Part shown: piece after piece, positions 58,701 through 64,000 of the stretch
How the letters are laid out: each line of letters opens with the position of its first letter
Position numbering within the stretch: position 1 is the first letter of the stretch
NCBI RefSeq assembly: GCF_000313135.1
Contig: NW_004457586.1
Span: 644,860-708,859 of the forward strand
Direction: 5' to 3'
DNA: 64,000 nucleotides
Source: Acanthamoeba castellanii str. Neff
Lineage: Eukaryota > Discosea > Longamoebia > Acanthamoebidae
The notes under the pieces: generated by a model
Told to the model about the DNA's origin: nothing
Databases searched by the model: none
The model's input: only the letters and a program-made list of their open reading frames with translations
Made by a program: the position numbers and the translations under genes

Positions 58701-60673
58701 ACTCCCTCAACACATCATCCCTCGTCCGCGCACAGGAGCTTGTGCCGGTGCATGCCAAGCTGATGAACATCGCCTGCGGCGAAACCGCAATCGAAAACGC
58801 GGCCGCCGCCAAGTGGATGGTCTCCCTCTTCCTCAAGATCGCACGGTCCCTGCCCAAGATGAACATCGTATCTATACTCACCCACCCACCCACCCACCCC
58901 GCTTCGTCACCAATCATCAAACTAACACCCACCTTTCCCAAATGTTCGTCTCGTTCAGTTGAATGCGTTGGCGGTCGACGTGCATGTGCTGGGCCATGTC
59001 ACAGAAGAGGATCCGTCTAATCAGGTGCGATCTTGGTGGCCCAATATGGCCGATTCGACTTGCGGAGCATAGATCAGGTCTGAACTCACCATTTGTGGCC
59101 ACAAAACAAACTCCAGGCTCGCCGCTACCCGCTCATCAACAAGGCCACGGTTTCGCAGATCCTGCCGCTCATCACCAGCACCATCGACAGCTCGCTGGAC
59201 GAGGTCGAGCAAGTGCTGGTCATCTCCAAGAGCATGTATCTCGAAGGTACGTACAGACTGCGGAGAAGCGCCACCTTGTCCGGTAACCACATGCGCTGAT
59301 ATCTCATTGGCCTCGCACCACGCGCACCATCGCACACGACACATGGGCAGACAAGGAGCAGGATCAGCAGTACGACGAGAGCGAGGATGAGGGCGAAGAC
59401 AAGACCGCAGGGCTGACCGCGCGAGCCAGGCTGCTGATGAGCGAGTGCTGCAAACAACTTCACGTGCGTACCGCGCCCTGCTCCCAATACGGGCCACTGC
59501 TTCATTCATAACCCGCGCGGTGCGTTTCTTTTGTTTATTTGTACGTACGCACCACCAACAGTTGCTGCTGAAGGTGCTCTCGTCCATCGTGACGTCGGCC
59601 ATTCCGCTCCTGTGCGCTGAGGGACTGGTCAAGGCGCTCGTCCACCTCTACAAGATCCTGTCGCAGCTCTCCAAGACGGTACGTCAACAGACCACCGCAC
59701 ACCAGGCCTCGGCCGAGGCCTGGTTGGTTGGTTGGTTGGTTGGTTGAACATTATGTGTGTGGTCATGCGCGCAGGCCATGCAATTGCAGCTGCGTCCGTC
59801 AGAGACGTTCCAGGAGCTGGTCAAGCACAGCGGCAGGGACTTCACGCCCACCATCTACGAACTCCTCGCCTACATCGAGAAGCCCCAGGACATGGAAGGT
59901 ACGCGTGCCGTGTTGGGACGTACCTGCCTTGTCGGCGAAGAAGAGTTCACCATTCGTTCTCACCACTCGTTCGTCGTCTCCACACAGATGAGCATGTCGA
60001 CAAGGCGGAGAGGCTGACCAAGGCCAAGCTCAAGCGACTCGCCACCCTCCTGCCCAACCTCATCTTCCTGATCGAGCAATTTGAAGTACACCCTCTTTTT
60101 TTTTGTAAGCTGCACAGCCAACGTTGCCTCGCGCTAACTCGACGATGATTGTTGCTTCCCTCTGCAGAGCGTGTTGATTCGCTACGGCAAGAAGTTCAAG
60201 GTCAACCTCGTGGAGGGGTTCCGTCGCAGGTGCGCGCCTGGCTACCTCCACCACACGCTCACCCTCTCGCACCACCAGAGAAGAAAAGGTGGTTGGTTGC
60301 AATTCTGACGGACGCTTCCCGCGCACCACTGTCACAGCACTACGCGGGACTTCCGCATTGCGAGCAGCAACCTGAAGAAGCAGGACGACATGCCCCCACC
60401 CCCGCCAAAGGTAGGCTTTCACCTCCTCTCGTGCTAGAAGCTAGAATCCAAAAAGGCGACTGACACTTGGTCCGTGTGTGATGCGTCATGGCATGGCTGC
60501 AGAAGAAGACGAAGACGACGCAACCAAACGCCGCGGCGGCGACAAGCGCGCCGACAACCAAGGCTCCGGCTCGCGCTGCAGGGCTCAAGCGAAAGGGTCC
60601 CGCAAGTGATGACGCCCAGGCAGCGACCGCCAAGTCCACCGCCACCTCCTCCAAAAAGAAGAAGAGTGACTAG
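52778..60673 (+). CDS. FANCI: Fanconi anemia complementation group I protein with an H3-tail-like N-terminus
   Basis: FANCI pairs with FANCD2 as the clamp that marks DNA crosslinks. The FANCI body runs from about 53430 to the end in some 25 exons. Signatures include ISFFKGIDLNELPSLIYQLI, RHIEGTVLLHLQFAIK, RIQRFADQALDTIKTAI, IRILLEIFKVHESVRNEILEQIL, HIILVLRKAMFSRELESR, RRCLSQQWEIRARLYDAL, KTELEDFSLDKSADYS, and LLPNLIFLIEQFESVLIRYGKK then TTRDFRIASSNL. It ends in a Lys-rich tail (SSKKKKSD), which likely binds DNA. Upstream, exons 52778-52803, 52869-52949, 53015-53136, 53214-53314 and 53386-53456 join in one frame and give MARTKVSAKKSTAGK..., a basic RRR patch, an acidic run, then the FANCI body. 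The family's ubiquitinated Lys is replaced by Leu (codon 55980-55982). A Lys/Ala-rich insert near 57260-57480 is unusual. Confidence 0.9.
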
Positions 60674-60738
60674 GCAGCTCTTGAGGAGCGAGTGCGTGTG
60701 CGGTAATAAACAAAAATGAAACTTCCACCACTCCATCT

Positions 60739-62015
60739 TCAGAAGTCAGAGGTGGTGGCGGTCTGCATTCCTCGCTTGGCGTAGTAGTTCCAGCGTGTGG
60801 ACTTGGGCGTCATGAAGGTGGCCCGCCGCACCAGCGCCGCCGTACGTTGGATCTGCTTCTTACCCTTCTTGCCCTTGCCATCATCGTTCACGTCCGCCTC
60901 CCTGCCCCGCGCAACCACCACCGCCACCATCAGCATCAGCATCATCATCTTCACCATCATCATAACCACAGAATGCTGGCAGAGGAGCGGCGGTACCAAG
61001 CGACGGCGTGTGCGTCGTGGTCCTCGAGCATGTTGTCGGTGGTGGCCCAGCTGAAGCGGATGAGGGTGGGGTAGCCGAAGAGCTTGTCCAGGCTGCCCTC
61101 GAGCCACTGCTTGGTGAAGGGGTCCGCCGGGTAGCCCGATCCGAACTCGCGCGAGAACTCCACCCCCTTCTCCTTGAACTTCCACGTTCGCAGGCACTGA
61201 TCCCTGATCACCTACGCACCGCACACACTGTCAACACGACTCGGCACACCACACACACACACACACACACAACCGCACCACACGAAACGGGTACGGACCT
61301 TGGCTACGATACTGGCTGCGCTGACGATCGGAAAGAGGGAGTCGGCCTTCTTCGACACGGTGATGGCCAGCCGCGGGAACTTGCGGGACAGGTTCTCCTG
61401 GTACCGGCCCGGGTCGCCGACGGTGTCGACGTACACCTCCTTCAGCGGCACGCCCTTGGTCAGGGCTCGCGCGATCAGCTCCGCCGCCGTGTCATGCGAA
61501 ATCTGGTTCAGGTTGTACTTGGACCTGTGTCGTGTGTGTCGTGTGGCGCTTACGATGAGAAGAAGAAGGGAGAAAAAAGGAGAGGAGCGTACGCGCGCAG
61601 CATTTTGTTGGAGAGGTCCTCGGCCGAGAGGATGCAGGCCTCGAAGCCGACGTCGGGGGCGCCCACGATCCTCTCGAACATGGACTCGCGCTGATGCTCC
61701 GAGAGCTGCTTGGAGTCTGCCATCACCGCCACCCCCGCGTTGTGGACCCCAACTCACTTCAGGACCCGCACGCACCCCGCAGCTCCGAGCAAAAGCGGCA
61801 GCGTACCCTGAAAGCCGTCACGGGTGCGTATGTTCTCCTTCTCGGACAGCGGGCAGTAGGCGCAGGCATAGACCATGGGTCCTGGGGCGAGTAGCAAATG
61901 AGCCACAAATCTTGGCGCCTTGTTATTAAGGGGAGTTACCAAGTACGGGTCCTCGTCCTGCTTCGTCTATGCCCAATGCATACTGCACATCCTTGTCGAG
62001 CTCACATACGCTCAT
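60739..62015 (-). CDS. RNASEH2A: Ribonuclease H2 catalytic subunit A
   Basis: Removes ribonucleotides and RNA from DNA in the nucleus as part of RNase H2. ATG 62015 opens [26 protein letters not shown], carrying the first two catalytic acids (Asp, Glu). The third lies in [13 protein letters not shown] (61380-61440), and the fourth in [18 protein letters not shown] (61310-61345). Further blocks: [21 protein letters not shown] and [14 protein letters not shown]. The C-terminus [23 protein letters not shown] is typical of the eukaryotic subunit. Length is close to the family norm. Introns near 61923-61890, 61800-61720, 61595-61527, 61290-61212 and 61003-60880. It converges with FANCI across 65 nt. 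All four catalytic residues are intact. Confidence 0.92.
61243..61275. repeat. AC dinucleotide repeat
   Basis: A short (AC)n tract in an intron of the RNase H2A gene. Confidence 0.9.
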
Positions 62016-62110
62016 CTTGTTTCTTTATTACAAGAAGGCCAAAACACGCGAGACCATCGCGAGTTAAAAAAGACAAGCAAAGAGAAGAGGAGGAAACAGT
62101 CCGCGGTGAT

Positions 62111-62240
62111 AAAAGAGATATTCCGCTGCCGGGAATCGAACCCGGGGCGCATGGGTGAGAACCATAAATGTTACCGACTACACCACAGCGGATGCTTCAA
62201 TAAAAATTGGTTTTGCAACGTGTTTTCAGAAAAAATAAGC
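62111..62240. repeat. Inverted repeat, left arm (with tRNA-Glu)
   Basis: About 125 nt including the tRNA gene and roughly 45 nt beyond its 5' end (gcttcaataaaaattggttttgcaacgtg...) matches, in inverted orientation, 63413-63543 with only a few changes. Confidence 0.85.
62122..62192 (-). tRNA. tRNA-Glu (CTC)
   Basis: The minus strand reads TCCGCTG at the 5' end, pairing perfectly with CAGCGGA at the 3' end (7-bp acceptor stem). The T arm is CCGGG-TTCGATT-CCCGG and the anticodon arm TATGG-TTCTCAC-CCATG, giving CTC as the anticodon. The D arm includes GTGTAGTCGGTAA. The 71-nt length and A/B box-like sequences fit a nuclear tRNA gene. No intron. A T-run follows at the 3' side, as for RNA polymerase III termination. 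An identical copy lies at 63463-63533 on the other strand. Confidence 0.95.
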
Positions 62241-62298
62241 TTGAGCGGCCATACGAAAAAAGCCTGGGCGAGCATGCCGTACTGTTTGTTGGCACAAC

Positions 62299-63375
62299 AT
62301 GGACGCGGCCACGGCACAGCAGGCATTGGCGGTGCACAAGGTGACGCTGCCGCACGTTGCGGGCATGCCCGTACATTTGCACTTTGTGGCCTCCAAAACC
62401 ACAACCGCGCCTGCGGCAAGTCTTGCAGCGCTTGCAGCGGAGGGGCGCCCCCTCGCGGTGGCGTTCCTCCTGCACGGTCGCTTGGGCGAAAGCGAGGCGC
62501 TTGACTCCACCGCAGCCGCACTGGTGCAACGATGTGCTGGTGTCGACGATACAAGGCAGCACCGGAACTTGGTCGTGGTCACCCTCGACCACCGCAACCA
62601 CGGCCACCGCCGCGTCCGTGACCTCGCCAAGTTCGTTTTCGCCCCGCACCGCTGCCCGCACACACCCGCACCACCGCACGCACCATCATCGCACACGCAC
62701 ACGCACTCATTGGTCCGTGTTCTGTGTAGCGAGTCGTGGCGAGCAGGAAACGAGACACACGCGCAGGACATGTTCTCGATCCAGTACGGCACGGCACAGG
62801 ACGTGTCGCTTCTGATCTCGCTCCTGCCGGCCTACCTGCCCGCCGCGCTGCGGATCGAGCTGTGGGCCAGCCTGGGCGGCCACTCGACGTGGCTCGCCCT
62901 GCTGCACGACCCGCGTATCACCGTGGGCGTGCCGATCATCGGCTGCTGCGACTATCTCCGCCTCATGCGCAACCGAGTGCAGGGCATGCTCGCGAGGAAG
63001 AACACCGGCGACCATGATGACGCGGCGGAGGCCCGTGAAGAGGAGGAGGAAAGGTATCTGCCCGAAGGTCTGAAGCGAGCCCTGAGGCAGTTGGATGCGG
63101 GTGGCATGGGCGAGCCGGCGGTGCAGCGGCTCAAGGGACGAAAGGTGCTGGTGCTGTGCGGGGCTGACGATCGGTTGGTGCCCTACCACTGCTCGCAACC
63201 CTTCATTGAGCGCCTGCAACATGCGATGGCAGCGACGACCGATCTGGGCGGGTTGTGTGAAGTGGTTGTGGAGGAGGGCAAGGGTCACGAGCTGACCGAC
63301 ACCATGGTGATCAAGACTGGTGATTGGTTGGTGCGTTGGGCCTGCACTCGAGAAGGGCAAGACGCGCGACTGTGA
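62299..63375 (+). CDS. Alpha/beta-hydrolase family protein
   Basis: Two exons, 62299-62630 and 62730-63375 (ATG 62299: MDAATAQQALAVHKV). LAVAFLLHGRLGESEAL carries the HG oxyanion-hole region; VVVTLDHRNHGHRR is the usual strand/loop; after the intron, ANESWRAGNETHAQDMFSI; the nucleophile elbow reads LGGHSTWLAL (Ser in GHST, with Trp where most have Gly). The acid is in VLVLCGADDRLVP and the His in GKGHELTD. An acidic insert (AEAREEEEERYLP) precedes the late helices. The intron (99 nt, CA-rich) is a multiple of three without stops, so retention would give a longer protein. Substrate unknown. The gene is bracketed by two inverted tRNA-Glu copies. Confidence 0.8.
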   Translation: MDAATAQQALAVHKVTLPHVAGMPVHLHFVASKTTTAPAASLAALAAEGRPLAVAFLLHGRLGESEALDSTAAALVQRCAGVDDTRQHRNLVVVTLDHRNHGHRRVRDLAKFVFAPHRCPHTPAPPHAPSSHTHTHSLVRVLCSESWRAGNETHAQDMFSIQYGTAQDVSLLISLLPAYLPAALRIELWASLGGHSTWLALLHDPRITVGVPIIGCCDYLRLMRNRVQGMLARKNTGDHDDAAEAREEEEERYLPEGLKRALRQLDAGGMGEPAVQRLKGRKVLVLCGADDRLVPYHCSQPFIERLQHAMAATTDLGGLCEVVVEEGKGHELTDTMVIKTGDWLVRWACTREGQDARL

Positions 63376-63412
63376 CCATTGGAAAGCAAATACTCCAAGC
63401 TTGATCACCTCT

Positions 63413-63543
63413 GGTATTTATTTATTCTGAAAACAAGTTGCAAAACCAATTTTATTGAAGCATCCGCTGTGGTGTAGTCGGTAACATTTATGGTTCTCAC
63501 CCATGCGCCCCGGGTTCGATTCCCGGCAGCGGAATATCTTTTT
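63413..63543. repeat. Inverted repeat, right arm (with tRNA-Glu)
   Basis: Inverted partner of 62111-62240. The shared part is the whole tRNA, the 5' flank (tctgaaaacaagttgcaaaacc) and a few bases of the 3' flank. The arms enclose the hydrolase gene. Confidence 0.85.
63463..63533 (+). tRNA. tRNA-Glu (CTC), second copy
   Basis: Same 71-nt sequence as the minus-strand gene at 62122-62192: acceptor TCCGCTG/CAGCGGA, anticodon loop TTCTCAC (CTC), T loop TTCGATT. A T-run (tcttttt) follows, consistent with RNA polymerase III termination. Confidence 0.95.
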
Positions 63544-63660
63544 CGTCCCCGATTTGCCGCCGTTGTTGCCGCACCGTTCGCTATTGGTGCACGGTTTAAA
63601 CCAACCGCGGACGACGACGAATAAATATGAACTAACTTTCTGGCCAACACAACACGCAAC

Positions 63661-64000
63661 ATGGACAAACAGGGGACACAAGAGGAGCAGCTACGACTGG
63701 AGAAGAAGATGAGGCGCATGACCTTCATCGTGAAGGACACACCCGAATACGATGAGGAGACAGACGGCACCGATTCCTCTACGAGCGATGAAGAAGATGA
63801 GGGAAGTGGGAGCGTTATCGTGCGGGACGACGTCGACTCCGACGAGGAGGAAGGTGCAACAGCCCAGCGTAGGAAGAGGGAGATGGAGGCAGGTGCCGAT
63901 TTGCGGGCAAGCAGTACGCCCGAGCTTGACGTGGAGCTCCGACGAAGGCCCGCAAGACAGGGAGGTGTTGAGCACGAAAGCGAAGACGAAGCGAAAAAGA
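63661..64000 (+). CDS. 5' end of an acidic, charged protein gene (partial)
   Basis: ATG 63661 opens MDKQGTQEEQLRLEKKMRRM and the frame stays open to the window end (113 codons). The sequence is rich in Glu, Asp, Arg and Ser, with clusters such as DEETDGTDSSTSDEEDEG and DSDEEEG, so it is probably a disordered region of a larger protein. No family recognised. The gene begins about 130 nt after the second tRNA. Confidence 0.6.
   Translation, partial: MDKQGTQEEQLRLEKKMRRMTFIVKDTPEYDEETDGTDSSTSDEEDEGSGSVIVRDDVDSDEEEGATAQRRKREMEAGADLRASSTPELDVELRRRPARQGGVEHESEDEAKK

Noticed and set aside
62299..63375. Uninterrupted 358-residue reading of the hydrolase
   Set aside because: The middle part (CPHTPAPPHAPSSHTHTHS) is a CA-rich 99-nt segment with GT and AG ends; splicing gives the conserved LANESWRAGN join.

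Overview
The window is nuclear DNA of a eukaryote, most likely an Acanthamoeba species. Genes are protein-coding, GC-rich in third codon positions, densely packed on both strands, and broken by many short GT-AG introns (about 50-130 nt). Gaps between genes are short and AT-rich with AATAAA-like runs. The family content (Jonah-type cyst-wall lectin, Rac-like GTPase, RFX factor, MST/Ste20 kinase, BTB and SPRY proteins) fits Amoebozoa. CDS coordinates below are gene spans from start to stop codon and include introns. Many exon joins were worked out by hand from GT/AG sites and reading frame, so inner junctions are less certain than the identities.

Layout. 1-388: 3' end of an unidentified gene (+). 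624-4689: Ste20/MST-like kinase (+). 5130-7199: secreted lectin with a choice-of-anchor A domain (+). 7684-8722: Rac-like GTPase (+). 8818-11165: RFX transcription factor (-). 11751-16493: RecQ4-type helicase (-). 16764-18128: METTL21-type methyltransferase (-). 18381-19416: EBP/EXPERA sterol-isomerase family (+). 19573-21766: UNC93-like transporter (-). 22092-27600: ALC1/CHD1L-like remodeller with two RanBP2 zinc fingers, a macro domain and a BRCT domain (-). 27952-31538: peroxisomal ABCD half-transporter (+). 31730-32513 (+) and 36981-37688 (-): two paralogous secreted, probably GPI-anchored proteins. Between them lie a two-helix membrane protein (32831-33374, +), an unexplained 1-kb block, a FAM151/menorin-type gene with an apparent frameshift (34417-35357, -) and a zinc-peptidase-like gene (35474-36837, +). 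38322-41375: RanBPM-like SPRY protein (+). 41566-42126: decayed partial copy of the neighbouring gene. 42661-44761: FG-repeat plus BTB protein (-). 45573-48745: PH plus coiled-coil protein (+). 48820-51420: ankyrin plus coiled-coil protein (-). 51493-52677: methyltransferase (+). 52778-60673: FANCI (+). 60739-62015: RNase H2 subunit A (-). 62299-63375: alpha/beta-hydrolase (+) between two identical tRNA-Glu genes in inverted orientation. 63661-64000: 5' end of an acidic protein gene (+).

Genome-maintenance genes are well represented (RecQ4, ALC1-like, FANCI, RNase H2A), but they are separate transcription units and there are no operons. Several pairs are divergent with very short shared promoters (72 nt between 51420 and 51493; 116 nt between 35357 and 35474) or convergent with short gaps (65 nt between 60673 and 60739).

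The most striking observation is that the FANCI homologue appears to begin with a sequence copying the histone H3 tail (MARTKxxAxKSTxGK), followed by a basic and then an acidic stretch before the FANCI fold. The lysine expected to be monoubiquitinated in FANCI seems to be replaced by leucine. Other notable points are the unusual domain order of the ALC1-like protein, an FG-nucleoporin/BTB fusion with a decayed tandem copy, the inverted tRNA-Glu repeat, and single-base frame disruptions in two genes.
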